From assembly GCA_964445985.1 (NCBI GenBank), contig CAYUMU010000108.1, forward strand, positions 1 through 19,423: a stretch of 19,423 bases of DNA. Direction: 5' to 3'. The notes under the pieces were generated by a model. It was not told the origin of the DNA. It saw only the letters and a program-made list of their open reading frames with translations, and searched no databases. Each line of letters begins with the position of its first letter. The first letter of the stretch is position 1. A program made the translations under genes and the position numbers. Positions 1 through 8,700 of the stretch are shown piece by piece. The DNA is from CAYUMU01 sp964445985 (GTDB lineage: Bacteria; Planctomycetota; Planctomycetia; Pirellulales; S012-138).

Positions 1-95
1 ATTTTTTCTGGGTTGGCTATTTTTTTTGCGGGCGATGTTTGGGGGAGTTTGTCGCTGGCGCTGGGGTTGTGTGAATCGTGCTTGGGTGTTGCAGG

Positions 96-122
96 CATGC
101 TTATGCCACGGGCGTAAGCATG
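96..122. repeat. REP-like hairpin with 12-bp stem
   Basis: Two 12-nt arms (96-107 and 111-122) are complementary around a 3-nt loop, with one G-T wobble as the only imperfection. It lies 55 nt downstream of the minus-strand DUF4392 stop, so it could affect the 3' end of that transcript. No T-run follows on either strand, so a classical intrinsic terminator is unlikely. The rest of positions 1-176 shows no gene I can support. Confidence 0.6.
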
Positions 123-176
123 GCACGCCGGGCACGTGACGCGGCTTTCAGGGGTGGGACGCTCTTGCCGCTCGGT

Positions 177-1295
177 CTATGGGTTCAGGCCGAGGGTTTG
201 GCGGAAGCCGTGGAGGGGTTGGAGGTAGGTTTCGAGCGGCAGGCCATCGACGGTGGCTTGTTGGGTGCGGGTGACGCCATCGACGGCGCCGGCTTGGGCG
301 ACCAGGGTTTGGACCAGGGCGCGTTGGTCGTCGAGGTCCCAGCGCTGGGCTAACTTACCCCGACCGAGGGTTTCGCAGACGGCCAGGGCCAGGGCGTAGC
401 CGCCCCAGTTGCTGACGCCGGCCAAGAGGGTGTGGTGGGTGGCGATGCGGCAGGCCACGCGTCCGCTGGGGCCGAAGGCGATGGCCGAGCGGAGGACGCG
501 CCAAGGGTAGCAGCCCATGCCGATTTCGTTGCCGCCGTCGGCGATGCCCATGGTGGTGATGTCGGGGCGGTGGGCGGAGACTTCTTCGAACAGCCGATGG
601 ACTTTGGCCGTGAAGGGGTTGATGGATTCTCCCCGCATGTTGTGGCACAGGTTGCGGTCGAGTTCGGGGACGTCGGTTTCGAAGCAGACGCCGGGGAGGT
701 CTTCGCTGACGTAGAGCGACGGGCACTGGAGGGCCGATTCGGCGGTGTGGCTGGGGCCGGCCCTTTCGATGGCGATGAGATGACTCAACCGTTGGCCGGG
801 CGCTGAGGCCAGCAGTTCGCTGACAAACTGGTCGGATTGGGCGTTGAATTCGGCAGCGTTGGAGGCGCGGGCCGGGTGGGCGGGGTCGGGGTCTTCGAAG
901 GGGAATTCGCGGAGGCAGCCGCGGGGCAGATCGAGGGCATCGCAGCCGGCTTCCAAGAGGGGCATGCCGACGGAATCGGTGATGAGGAGGACCTCGCGGC
1001 CCAGGGCCAGGAAGGCGCGGGCCAGGTAGAGGGCGCCGGGGGGGCCATCGGTTTCGGCGGCGCCTGGGCCTGGGGCGCCGGCGGCTGGGTTTCCTGGGGC
1101 TGGGTTTCCTGGGGCTGGGGGGATCCAGAAGCCGGTGGCGATGGCGATGGTTCCGGCGCTTTGGGCGAGGCTGGTGGCGGCGGCTTGGAGCTGGCCGGCG
1201 GCGAGGGGGCGGTCGCGGAAGCGGTAGCCTGAGACTCCTCGGGCCGCGGGGTCGCGCCACATGAGTTGTTCGAGTTGTGGCCAGTCGATGGGCAT
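177..1295 (-). CDS. DUF4392 / D-glutamate cyclase-like protein
   Basis: 372 residues. The C-terminal half carries DGGNEIGMG at about residues 253-261, the hallmark I associate with the DUF4392 domain (D-glutamate cyclase-like, PF14336), preceded by HNMRGESI and followed by a conserved small-residue-rich stretch. The mammalian relative converts D-glutamate to 5-oxo-D-proline; whether this bacterial protein does the same is inference. Residues about 60-86 are a Pro/Gly/Ala-rich low-complexity insert containing a duplicated PAPGN unit, probably a surface loop. The ATG lies 3 nt after the stop of the upstream Rieske gene with no Shine-Dalgarno, so translational coupling is likely. No signal peptide or membrane segment is apparent, so it should be cytoplasmic. 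Confidence 0.8.
   Translation of the reverse strand: MPIDWPQLEQLMWRDPAARGVSGYRFRDRPLAAGQLQAAATSLAQSAGTIAIATGFWIPPAPGNPAPGNPAAGAPGPGAAETDGPPGALYLARAFLALGREVLLITDSVGMPLLEAGCDALDLPRGCLREFPFEDPDPAHPARASNAAEFNAQSDQFVSELLASAPGQRLSHLIAIERAGPSHTAESALQCPSLYVSEDLPGVCFETDVPELDRNLCHNMRGESINPFTAKVHRLFEEVSAHRPDITTMGIADGGNEIGMGCYPWRVLRSAIAFGPSGRVACRIATHHTLLAGVSNWGGYALALAVCETLGRGKLAQRWDLDDQRALVQTLVAQAGAVDGVTRTQQATVDGLPLETYLQPLHGFRQTLGLNP
1085..1120. repeat. 15-bp in-frame tandem repeat
   Basis: A 15-bp unit occurs twice exactly (1085-1099, 1100-1114) with a partial third copy (1115-1120). It lies within the DUF4392 gene and encodes the repeated pentapeptide PAPGN. The 15-bp period keeps the frame, so copy-number change would only lengthen a Pro/Gly-rich loop. 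Confidence 0.85.
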
Positions 1296-1298
1296 GGT

Positions 1299-1631
1299 TC
1301 AAGTGGCCGGTTTTTCTGCCGGATCGGGCACGCGAACTTGAATTTCGTCGTTGACGACCCGGACTTCGAATGCATCGACCTTGAGGCGGGGATTGTCGCA
1401 CCAGGCGCCGTCGCGGACGCTGAACCGCCAGGCGTGCCAAGGGCAGCTCACGGCGCCGTCGTGGACTTCGCCGGCGGCCAGCGACGCGCCCATGTGTGGG
1501 CAGAAGTCGTCGATGGCAAAGTATTCACCGTTCACATTGAAGACGGCGACCGTGCGATTGTGGATGGGGAAGGCTTCCCCTTTGCCTTCGGGTATGGATC
1601 CAACTTTGGCAACCGTGACGAACTCGCTCAT
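1299..1631 (-). CDS. Rieske [2Fe-2S] ferredoxin-like protein
   Basis: 110 residues, essentially one Rieske domain. The cluster ligands are visible as C44-P-H46 and C63-P-W-H66, the CxH...CxxH pattern that binds a [2Fe-2S] centre. Size and N-terminal layout match the soluble NirD-like or dioxygenase-ferredoxin type rather than the membrane-anchored cytochrome bc Rieske protein, because there is no N-terminal helix. It probably carries electrons to a partner oxidoreductase, which is not in this window. It is the first gene of a two-gene minus-strand operon with the DUF4392 gene 3 nt downstream. A weak GAGA lies just upstream of the ATG. Confidence 0.9.
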   Translation of the reverse strand: MSEFVTVAKVGSIPEGKGEAFPIHNRTVAVFNVNGEYFAIDDFCPHMGASLAAGEVHDGAVSCPWHAWRFSVRDGAWCDNPRLKVDAFEVRVVNDEIQVRVPDPAEKPAT

Positions 1632-1662
1632 GATTTCTCGGTTAGTTTCTTGCTCGTTAACA

Positions 1663-1681
1663 TCTCCGCAAGGCGCGGAGA
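1663..1681. repeat. Hairpin upstream of the Rieske gene
   Basis: TCTCCGC and GCGGAGA form a perfect 7-bp stem around a 5-nt loop, ending about 32 nt before the Rieske start on the minus strand. The flanking text, with repeated CTCCGC/CTCTGCGG-like pieces, resembles common dispersed intergenic repeats. A role as a 5'-UTR structure is possible but not shown. Confidence 0.5.
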
Positions 1682-1947
1682 ACTTTAATGTCTCTGCGGT
1701 CGATTGCGGTTTACCCGCGTTAAGGGGGAGGGGATACCAGCTCCGGTTTCCATAAGTTTAACCACCCAGTAGCCCTGCGAACCAGAGCGGGGGAGCAACC
1801 GTCCGTGGGGAAGCGGGTTGCCAGGCGGGCCTGATAAAAAGTTTCTCACGACCTTTCTTTCTCCCTTCTCCCGCCACTTTGTATTCACTTTGGTTTGGGC
1901 CGATTGCGAGTGCGGGCTCTCAACCGCTGCGCCACCCCCACCCTAGT

Positions 1948-1968
1948 CCTCCCCCATTAAGGGGGAGG
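1948..1968. repeat. G-rich palindromic repeat (SPSPLMGE type)
   Basis: CCTCCCCC and GGGGGAGG form a perfect 8-bp stem around ATTAA. When translated it gives the PSPLMGE-like peptide often seen in spurious bacterial ORFs, which marks a dispersed intergenic palindrome. A related half-copy (TTAAGGGGGAGGGG) sits near 1720-1733 without its partner arm. Confidence 0.65.
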
Positions 1969-2183
1969 GAATGTAGGCTCGCTGCGCTCGCCAAGTTGTC
2001 TCTGGCTCGGGGGGGCTGCCCGGACTGGCTCGCATTGATCGGCTTGCATTGACGATTCTGCCCCCCATTCCTAAGTTGAACCTGCATCGAAGCGACCCTG
2101 TCGTTTGGTTGCAGGCAACGACCGCGCGCTGTTGTGGGATGCGGCCGGTTTTTGATCGTTCGTTTACGCATGGCTGATTTCTG

Positions 2184-3746
2184 ATGACCGTACGCACTCG
2201 GTTTGCTCCCAGCCCCACGGGCTATCTCCATATTGGCGGGGTTCGCACGGCGCTGTTTTGCTGGCTGTTTGCCCGCAAACACGGGGGGCAGTTCGTGCTG
2301 CGGATTGACGATACCGATCAGCAGCGGAATATCGAAGCGGCCCTGGCGCCGATTCTGCATGGCTTCCAGTGGCTGGGGATTACCTGGGACGAGGGGCCGG
2401 AGGTGGGCGGGCCGTACGAGCCGTATTTCCAGAGTCAGCGATTGCCGCGTTACCAGGAGGCGGTGAAGCAACTGCTCGAGGCCGGCCACGCCTACCGCGA
2501 TTTCGCCACCACCGCAGAACTGGCCGCCGAGCGGGAGGAGGCCGAGAAGGCCAAACGGACGTTTGTGTATAGCCGCCGCTGGATGGGCGACACGCCGGAG
2601 AAGATTGCCGCGTTCGAGGCCGAAGGCCGGCAATCGGTGGTGCGACTGAAGACGCCGCAAGAAGGCAAAATTACCGTCGATGACCTGGTTCTGGGCTCGG
2701 TCGATTTCAATTTGGCTGAAGAGCAGGACCACGTGCTGCAACGGGCCGATGGCACCTGTTTGTACCACTTGGCGAGCGTGGTCGATGACTACGATTTTAA
2801 GATCACGCACGTCATTCGGGCCGGGGAGCATTTCAGCAATACGCCGCGGCAGGTGCTGATTGGCCAGGCTTTGGGCTACCCGATTCCGAAGTACGCGCAC
2901 TTGCCTGTCGTCGCCGAGCCGGGCAGCAAGAGCAAGCTCAGCAAACGCAAGATCGCCAAGTACCTGAAGAATGTGGAGTTCAAGCAGATTTACGAGCACG
3001 GCCAGGCCATTGCCAACCGCCTGGGCCTGGCGATCAGCGACGACACCTTCAATCCGGTGATCGTGGATTTTTACGAGCAGGTGGGCTACTTGCCGCAAGC
3101 GATTGTGAACTACCTGCTGCTGCTGGGCTGGTCGCTGGACGACAAGACGGAGTTTTTTACTCCCGAAGCCATGATCGAGGCGTTCTCGCTGGAGCGGGTG
3201 AACAAGAGCAGCGCCAGCTTCGACCCGGCCAAACTGCGTTCGTTCCAAGACCATTACTTCCGCGAGCTGCCGAGCAAGCAAAAGGTGGCCAAGGTGTTGC
3301 CGTTCTTGCAGCAGGCCGGGCTGGTGAGCGCGCCGCCGCCGTGCGATACGGCGCCGTACCTGACGCGCATTTTGGAAGCCGCCGGCGACCGGATCAAAGT
3401 GGCGGGCGATATTCTCGATTACGACGAGTTCTTTACGCCTGACGATCAACTGAAGTACGACGAAAAAGACTTCGAGAAACGGCTCCGCGGCGACGCCGCG
3501 GCGGTAGAATTACTGCGGGGCTACCGAGAGCCGTTGGCCCAAGTGGAGCCGTTCGAGACCGCCGCGCTCGAAGCCAACCTGAAAGAGTACCTGGCCGCGC
3601 GTGGCGCCAAGATTGGCCAGATCATTCACGCCCTGCGGGTGGCGACTACCGGCAAGAGCGTGGGGCTGGGGATGTTTGATGGGCTGGCGATTTTGGGGCG
3701 TGAGCGGTGCTTGAAGCGGATTGAGCGGGCTTTGGGGATGATTTGA
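2184..3746 (+). CDS. gltX: Glutamyl-tRNA synthetase
   Basis: 520 residues; a class I aminoacyl-tRNA synthetase that charges tRNA-Glu with glutamate in the cytoplasm. The N-terminus carries RFAPSPTGYLHIGG with the HIGH-type signature at residues 16-19, and the KMSKS-type loop KLSKRK is at 251-256. GYLPQAIVNYLLLLGWS from about 301 is the conserved start of the post-catalytic helical region, and the C-terminus matches the anticodon-binding bundle. Between KLSKR and GYLP there are 45 residues, against about 12 in E. coli GltX, so an insertion of roughly 33 residues is present. The ATG overlaps the stop of a tiny 4-codon frame (2170-2184). Because glnS follows, this enzyme is probably a discriminating GluRS. 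Confidence 0.97.
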   Translation: MTVRTRFAPSPTGYLHIGGVRTALFCWLFARKHGGQFVLRIDDTDQQRNIEAALAPILHGFQWLGITWDEGPEVGGPYEPYFQSQRLPRYQEAVKQLLEAGHAYRDFATTAELAAEREEAEKAKRTFVYSRRWMGDTPEKIAAFEAEGRQSVVRLKTPQEGKITVDDLVLGSVDFNLAEEQDHVLQRADGTCLYHLASVVDDYDFKITHVIRAGEHFSNTPRQVLIGQALGYPIPKYAHLPVVAEPGSKSKLSKRKIAKYLKNVEFKQIYEHGQAIANRLGLAISDDTFNPVIVDFYEQVGYLPQAIVNYLLLLGWSLDDKTEFFTPEAMIEAFSLERVNKSSASFDPAKLRSFQDHYFRELPSKQKVAKVLPFLQQAGLVSAPPPCDTAPYLTRILEAAGDRIKVAGDILDYDEFFTPDDQLKYDEKDFEKRLRGDAAAVELLRGYREPLAQVEPFETAALEANLKEYLAARGAKIGQIIHALRVATTGKSVGLGMFDGLAILGRERCLKRIERALGMI

Positions 3747-3785
3747 CGAGGGGAGAAATTTCGTTCGTCCGACGGGCGATCTTGT

Positions 3786-3842
3786 AACCCGACGCGTTAG
3801 CGAGGGATGCTTCGGGGACGTCCCTCGCTAACGCGTCGGGTT
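3786..3842. repeat. Perfect 22-bp inverted repeat (TRRVSEG-type palindrome)
   Basis: Arms 3786-3807 and 3821-3842 are exact reverse complements around a 13-nt loop. The element sits in the 113-nt gltX-glnS gap, ending 17 nt before the glnS ATG. Its translation contains TRRVSEGRPRS, which I recall from many spurious planctomycete ORFs, so it is probably a dispersed element. As RNA it would be very stable; with no T-run it is not a typical terminator, but it may attenuate glnS or protect the gltX mRNA end. Confidence 0.9.
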
Positions 3843-3859
3843 GTGAATGAAGGGAAATT

Positions 3860-5575
3860 ATGGCTGATGAAAAAATGGAACGCTCCGCGGATTTTGTGCG
3901 GGCGATTGTTGCCGAAGACAATAAGACCGGCAAGTTTGGCGGGCGGGTGAACACGCGGTTTCCGCCCGAGCCGAACGGCTATTTGCATATTGGGCACGCC
4001 AAGAGCATTTGCTTGAACTTTGGCATTGCCCAGGAGAATGAGGGTGGGCTGTGCAATTTGCGATTCGACGACACCAACCCAGCCCGCGAGGACCAGGAAT
4101 ATATTGATAGCATCAAGCGCGATGTGAGCTGGCTGGGTTTTAGCTGGGGCGATCGTGAGTTTTATGCGTCCGACTATTTTGAACAGATTTATGATTGGGC
4201 CGTGCTGCTGATCAAGGCCGGCAAAGCCTATGTGTGCGATCTGACAGGGGATGAAATCCGTCAGCATCGCGGCACGCTCAAAGAGCCGGGCAAGAACAGT
4301 CCCTTCCGCGACCGGCCCGTCCAAGAAAACCTCGACCTGTTTGAGCGGATGCGCAAGGGTGAGTTCCCCGACGGCGCGCGCACCTTGCGGGCCAAGATCG
4401 ACATGGCTTCGCCGAATCTCAATCTGCGCGATCCGGTGATGTACCGCATTTTGCACGCGCACCATCATCGCACGGGCGACAAGTGGTGCATCTATACCAT
4501 GTACGACTGGGCCCATGGGCAGAGCGATTGGATTGAAGGCATCACGCACTCGATCTGCACGCTGGAGTTCGAGAATCACCGGCCGCTGTATGAGTGGTTC
4601 ATTCAGGCGATTGAAGCGGCCGGCGGCAGCCCTAAAGGTGTGCGGCACCATCCGCGGCAGATCGAGTTCGCGCGGCTGAATATCACCCACATGGTGATGA
4701 GCAAGCGCAAGCTGTTGGAACTGGTCAAGGAAAAGTATGTTTCGGGCTGGGACGATCCGCGGATGCCCACCATCAGCGGGTTGCGGCGGCGTGGTTACAC
4801 CCCGGAGGCCCTGCGGGCCTTTTGCGCGCGGATTGGCGTGACCAAGTACAACAGCATGACCGATATCGCGGTGCTGGAGCAGTGCTTGCGGGAAGACCTC
4901 AATCGCCGCGCGCCGCGGGTGATGGGCGTGCTGCAGCCGCTCAAGGTGGTCATTACCAATTACCCTACCGGCCAGAGCGAACAGCTAGAAGCCGTGAACA
5001 ATCCCGAAGACCCCACGGCCGGCACGCGGCAGGTGCCGTTTTCGGGCACGCTGTATATCGAGCAGGAAGATTTCCGCGAAGACCCGCCCAAGAAGTTCTT
5101 TCGCCTGGCGCCCGGGGTGGAAGTGCGGTTGCGGTACGCGTACTTCATCAAGTGCACCGACGTGGTGAAGAACGCGGCGGGCGAAGTGGTGGAGTTGCGT
5201 TGCACGTACGATCCGGCCACCAAGGGAGGCAACGCCCCCGATGGCCGCAAGGTCAAGGCGACCATCCACTGGGTTTCGGCCGAACATGCCGAGCCGGTGG
5301 AAGTGCGGATGTACGACCACCTGTTCGCCACGCCGGATCCGGACGATGTGCCCGAGGGCGTGGACTATAAAACGAATCTGAACCCGGGCTCGCTGGAAGT
5401 GGTTTCGCCGTGCTACGTGGAGCCGAGCCTGGCGACGGCGGCGGCGGGCGAGTTCTTTCAGTTTGAACGGCAGGGTTACTTCAATGTGGACCTGGATAGC
5501 AAGCCGGGGGCCTTGGTTTTCAATCGCACGGTGTCGTTGAAAGACTCCTGGGGGAAGATCGAGAAAAAGGCGTAG
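3860..5575 (+). CDS. glnS: Glutaminyl-tRNA synthetase
   Basis: 571 residues, close to the usual length of about 555. This class I synthetase attaches glutamine directly to tRNA-Gln. RFPPEPNGYLHIGHAKS carries HIGH at residues 43-46, DDTNPAREDQEY follows, and VMSKRK at 279-284 is the KMSKS loop. The C-terminal third fits the GlnRS anticodon-binding beta-barrels. AGGGA 4-5 nt before the ATG is a plausible Shine-Dalgarno and supports this start. Its presence implies that the organism need not make Gln-tRNA solely by the GatCAB route. It lies 113 nt downstream of gltX with a strong palindrome in between, so co-transcription is possible but could be modulated. Confidence 0.97.
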   Translation: MADEKMERSADFVRAIVAEDNKTGKFGGRVNTRFPPEPNGYLHIGHAKSICLNFGIAQENEGGLCNLRFDDTNPAREDQEYIDSIKRDVSWLGFSWGDREFYASDYFEQIYDWAVLLIKAGKAYVCDLTGDEIRQHRGTLKEPGKNSPFRDRPVQENLDLFERMRKGEFPDGARTLRAKIDMASPNLNLRDPVMYRILHAHHHRTGDKWCIYTMYDWAHGQSDWIEGITHSICTLEFENHRPLYEWFIQAIEAAGGSPKGVRHHPRQIEFARLNITHMVMSKRKLLELVKEKYVSGWDDPRMPTISGLRRRGYTPEALRAFCARIGVTKYNSMTDIAVLEQCLREDLNRRAPRVMGVLQPLKVVITNYPTGQSEQLEAVNNPEDPTAGTRQVPFSGTLYIEQEDFREDPPKKFFRLAPGVEVRLRYAYFIKCTDVVKNAAGEVVELRCTYDPATKGGNAPDGRKVKATIHWVSAEHAEPVEVRMYDHLFATPDPDDVPEGVDYKTNLNPGSLEVVSPCYVEPSLATAAAGEFFQFERQGYFNVDLDSKPGALVFNRTVSLKDSWGKIEKKA

Positions 5576-5696
5576 GCCGGCTCTTGGTGAGAGCGGTCTC
5601 AACAGCGGGCAGCGGCGAACCCGCGCCGTCGATTGAGGGCTTCGCTGCGGCGTCTTTGCGCCAAATGTCTGGCGACGCGCCGCGGCTTCCGGTTCA

Positions 5697-5722
5697 GGTC
5701 GGCCTCGGCGAGGCTCGACCTA
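5697..5722. repeat. Imperfect palindrome upstream of the TPR peptidase gene
   Basis: GGTCGGCCTCG and CGAGGCTCGACC are near-perfect complements with one bulged base and almost no loop. It falls in the 179-nt gap after glnS and ends shortly before the proposed start of the TPR gene. It looks like another dispersed intergenic palindrome, though an operator cannot be excluded. I see no gene in the gap. Confidence 0.45.
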
Positions 5723-5738
5723 CGGGTATCCGGCGGAT

Positions 5739-5744
5739 TAGAAT
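5739..5744 (+). promoter_or_regulatory. Candidate -10 box (TAGAAT)
   Basis: TAGAAT matches the sigma-70 -10 consensus at five of six positions. A weak -35 candidate, TCGACC at 5715-5720, lies 18 bp upstream. Transcription would then begin close to the ATG at 5755, giving a nearly leaderless mRNA, which agrees with the lack of a Shine-Dalgarno there. Speculative. Confidence 0.3.
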
Positions 5745-5754
5745 GCCGGGTACT

Positions 5755-8700
5755 ATGCACACATATCCATTGCATTTCCGCGGTTTTGTTCTGCTCCTGG
5801 CGGGGCTGTTGGCGGTTGCCGGTTCCCATGTTGACGCGGCCGGGCTGCCGGAGGCGCGCCAGCACCTGCTGCGGGGGCGATATGCCGAAGCGGCCGATGC
5901 TTATCGGCAACTGGCCAGCGAGCATCCGGCCGAAGCAGCGCTGGGGCTGGCCCGCGCCTTGGCCAGCCAGGGGAAAATTGACGCGGCCCTGGAGACGCTC
6001 GCCGCGGCTAGCGAAGCGTTTCCCGTGGAGGCCGAGCCGCCGGAGGAAGCTGGCGGGGCTAACGTGGCTAAGACTCAGGGGCCGCTGCCGGTGGATTTGC
6101 TGGCCGATTTGCAGGCGGAGGTGGCGCTGCTTCAGTTTCAGCGTGGCGCGTACGACCTGGCGGATCGGGCGGTGGCGGCGGCGTTGGCGCGCGAGCCTGA
6201 CCATGTGCTGGCTCGCTGGGTGCAGGCGGAGCGGTTCCGCGTGCGAGGGCAATTGAAAGAGGCCGAGGCAGCCTGCGAATGGTTTGTGACGTTTTACAAT
6301 CGCGAGCAGTTGCGGATCCAGCGGGCCGACGATTTGCGGTACATCGCCCTGGCCGCGACTCAAGCGGCGCGGTGGCAGCGGCGATCGGGCGATTTTCGGT
6401 TTGTCGTGAATCGGTTGTTGCCGAAGGCGCTGGAGCTGGAACCGGACTATTGGCCGGCGCACTATGAAGTTGGCCGGTTGTTTATTGAGAAGTACAACCC
6501 GGCCCAGGCGAGCCGTTCGCTGGCGGCCGCGTTGCAAATCAACGCCCAGGCCGCGGATGTTCATGCGGCGCTGGCCGAAGAGGCCCTGCAAAACTACGAC
6601 CTGGACGTGGCCAAGCGTTCGCTCGACAGGGCGATCGAAATCCAACCTCGTCACGCGCTCGCGCATGCCTTGCAAGCCGATTGGCGCCTGGCAAACTTCG
6701 ATCACGCGGCAGCCTTGGCGAGCTTGAATATCGCGGTGGAATGCAACCCGGCCAGCGAGCAAGTGTTGGGCCGGTTAGCCGCGCTCAAGCTGATGGCGGC
6801 CGGCGGTGATCAACAGCCCGGCAAGCCAGGCGACATCCGGCCGAAGGGAGTTCCCCTCAGTACGCCCGAGGCGATTCAAGCGGCCACGGCCGAGCAATTG
6901 TTGGCCTGGGTGGCGGGCCAGAACCCGGCCGCCGGCGAGTTTTATTTCACGCTGGCGCAGCGGCTGGACGAGGCGCGGCGGTTTGACCTGGCCGAGCGTT
7001 ACTATGCGCTGGCTGCCGAGCGGATGCCGCAACTGCCCGGCCCTCAGGCGGCCATGGGACTGATGTTGATGCGGCTTGGTCGCGAGGCGGAGGCGCGCAA
7101 GGCGCTGGAGGCGGCGTTCGCGGCCGACCCGTTTCATGTGCGGGTAGCCAACATGCTGCAAGTGCTCGACGTGTTGGAAACCTACACCACGCTGGAGACC
7201 GAGCACTTTATTTTTCGGCACGACCCGCGCGACGCGCTGCTGGCTCGCTCGGCGGCTCGGTATATGGAAGACGAGGTTTACCCGCAGCTTTGCCGGCAGT
7301 TTGGGTTTGAACCGACCGGCAAGACGCTGATCGAGTTTTTCAACCAGGCCAAGAACACGCCGGGGCATGGCTGGTTTAGTGCCCGGATGCTGGGGCTGCC
7401 TTATCTGGGCACGGTGGGGGCTTGTGCCGGGCGGATGGTGGCGATGGTTTCTCCCGCGGCGATGCCGCAGAAGTTCAATTGGGCTCGCGTGCTGAAGCAT
7501 GAGTTCGTGCATATTCTCAATCTGCAGCAAACGGCGTTCAACGTGCCGCACTGGTTCACCGAAGCTTTGGCGGTAATGAACGAAGGCGACCCGCGTCCGG
7601 AAGCGTGGAACCGGCTGCTCCTCGAGCGGCATCGGGCGGGCACGCTGTTCGATCTGGACGACATCAACCTGGGCTTCATTCGCCCGCAGTCTTCCGACGA
7701 TTGGACGCTGGCCTACTGTCAGGCTGAGATTTACGCGGAGTACATGCTGGAGCGGTTTGGGGAGGACGCGATTGCCCGGCTGCTGGAAGGTTTTTCGGAT
7801 CAGCCCGACACGCCCACGGCGATTCGCCGGGCGTTCAATATTGGCGCCGCCGATTTTCAGCAAGGGTACGAGGCGTATCTCAAGCGGCTGGTGGGCCAGA
7901 TTAAGGTGGCGCCCTCCACTTCTGGCAAGCTGAGCTATGCCGAGTTGGTCAAGGCCGCGGCGAGTGAGCCGGCGAATGTTGAATTGCTGGGCGAGTTGGC
8001 TTTTGCCGAGCTGACGCGGAAGCAGTACGCCGCGGCCCGCCAGGCGGCCGAAGCGGCGTTGGCGGCGGCCGTTCCTCCCGCGGATGGTCGCGCCGCGGAA
8101 GAGGGCGCGCTGGCGCGTTACGTGCTGGCCCGGCTGAAGTTGCTGGTGGGCGAGGAGGACGCGGCATTGAAGATCTTGGAGCAAGCGCACGACAAGCGTT
8201 CGCCGCACGCCGAAACGCTGTTGTTGTTGGCTCAGCTGAAGGGCAAGCAGGGCGATGCGGCTTTTGCCGAGGAGTGCTACGTGCTGGGCCAGCGGACCTG
8301 GCCGCAGGAAGCTCGCTGGTCGAAGCTGCTGGCCGAAACTTACCTAGCGGCGCGCGATGAAGTGAAGTTGGTTGAGCCGCTGGAACATTTGGCCGGTTTG
8401 GATGTGGACGATGCCGCGGCGCGAAAGAAGCTGGCGCAGTTGGCCCTGAAGCGGCGTGATTTTCAGCAGGCAGCCCAATGGGCCGAGCAGGTGCTGCATA
8501 TCGACGTGGCCGACGCCGAGATGCAGCGATTTTTGGCGGTGGCGCTCACGTTGCTTGGTCGCCACGCGGCGGCGACGGAAGCTTACGCGGCGGCGGTGGA
8601 ACTCAAGCCCACGGAGCTGCTTTGGCGGGTAGAATGGGCCGAAGCGCTGCGCCGCGCCGGTCGCGCCGAGCAGGCGGTGGCGGAATTGCAGGCGGTGCTC

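Larger units (their letters stand above)
1632..2183. other. Intergenic region between divergent genes, with repeats
   Basis: 552 nt separating the divergent Rieske gene and gltX, so it should hold promoters for both; I could not pick convincing -35/-10 pairs. It contains a 7-bp hairpin (1663-1681), a solitary G-rich arm near 1720-1735, and a perfect 8-bp G-rich hairpin at 1948-1968 that repeats the core of that arm. Short open frames here lack recognisable family features and read through the repeats, so none is called. Confidence 0.6.

Noticed and set aside
355..1440. 361-residue Arg/Pro-rich minus-strand frame overlapping the DUF4392 gene
   Set aside because: It is an out-of-frame reading of the same strand with extreme Arg/Pro content, while the other frame carries DGGNEIGMG.
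1740..1830. Possible tRNA-like segment
   Set aside because: No acceptor stem, T-loop (GTTCGAAT-like) or anticodon arm could be assembled.
1920..3449. 509-residue open frame on the minus strand across gltX
   Set aside because: It is antisense to a clear GltX with HIGH and KMSKS motifs, is rich in Arg/Gln/His/Leu as expected of a GC-rich shadow, and shows no family motif.
5584..5742. N-terminal extension of the TPR peptidase from an upstream TTG
   Set aside because: It would place 53 or more residues before a clear signal peptide and would be encoded in a palindromic repeat.
6775..8208. 477-residue minus-strand open frame across the TPR peptidase
   Set aside because: The plus strand has TPRs and an intact HExxH site; the reverse frame has no recognisable feature.
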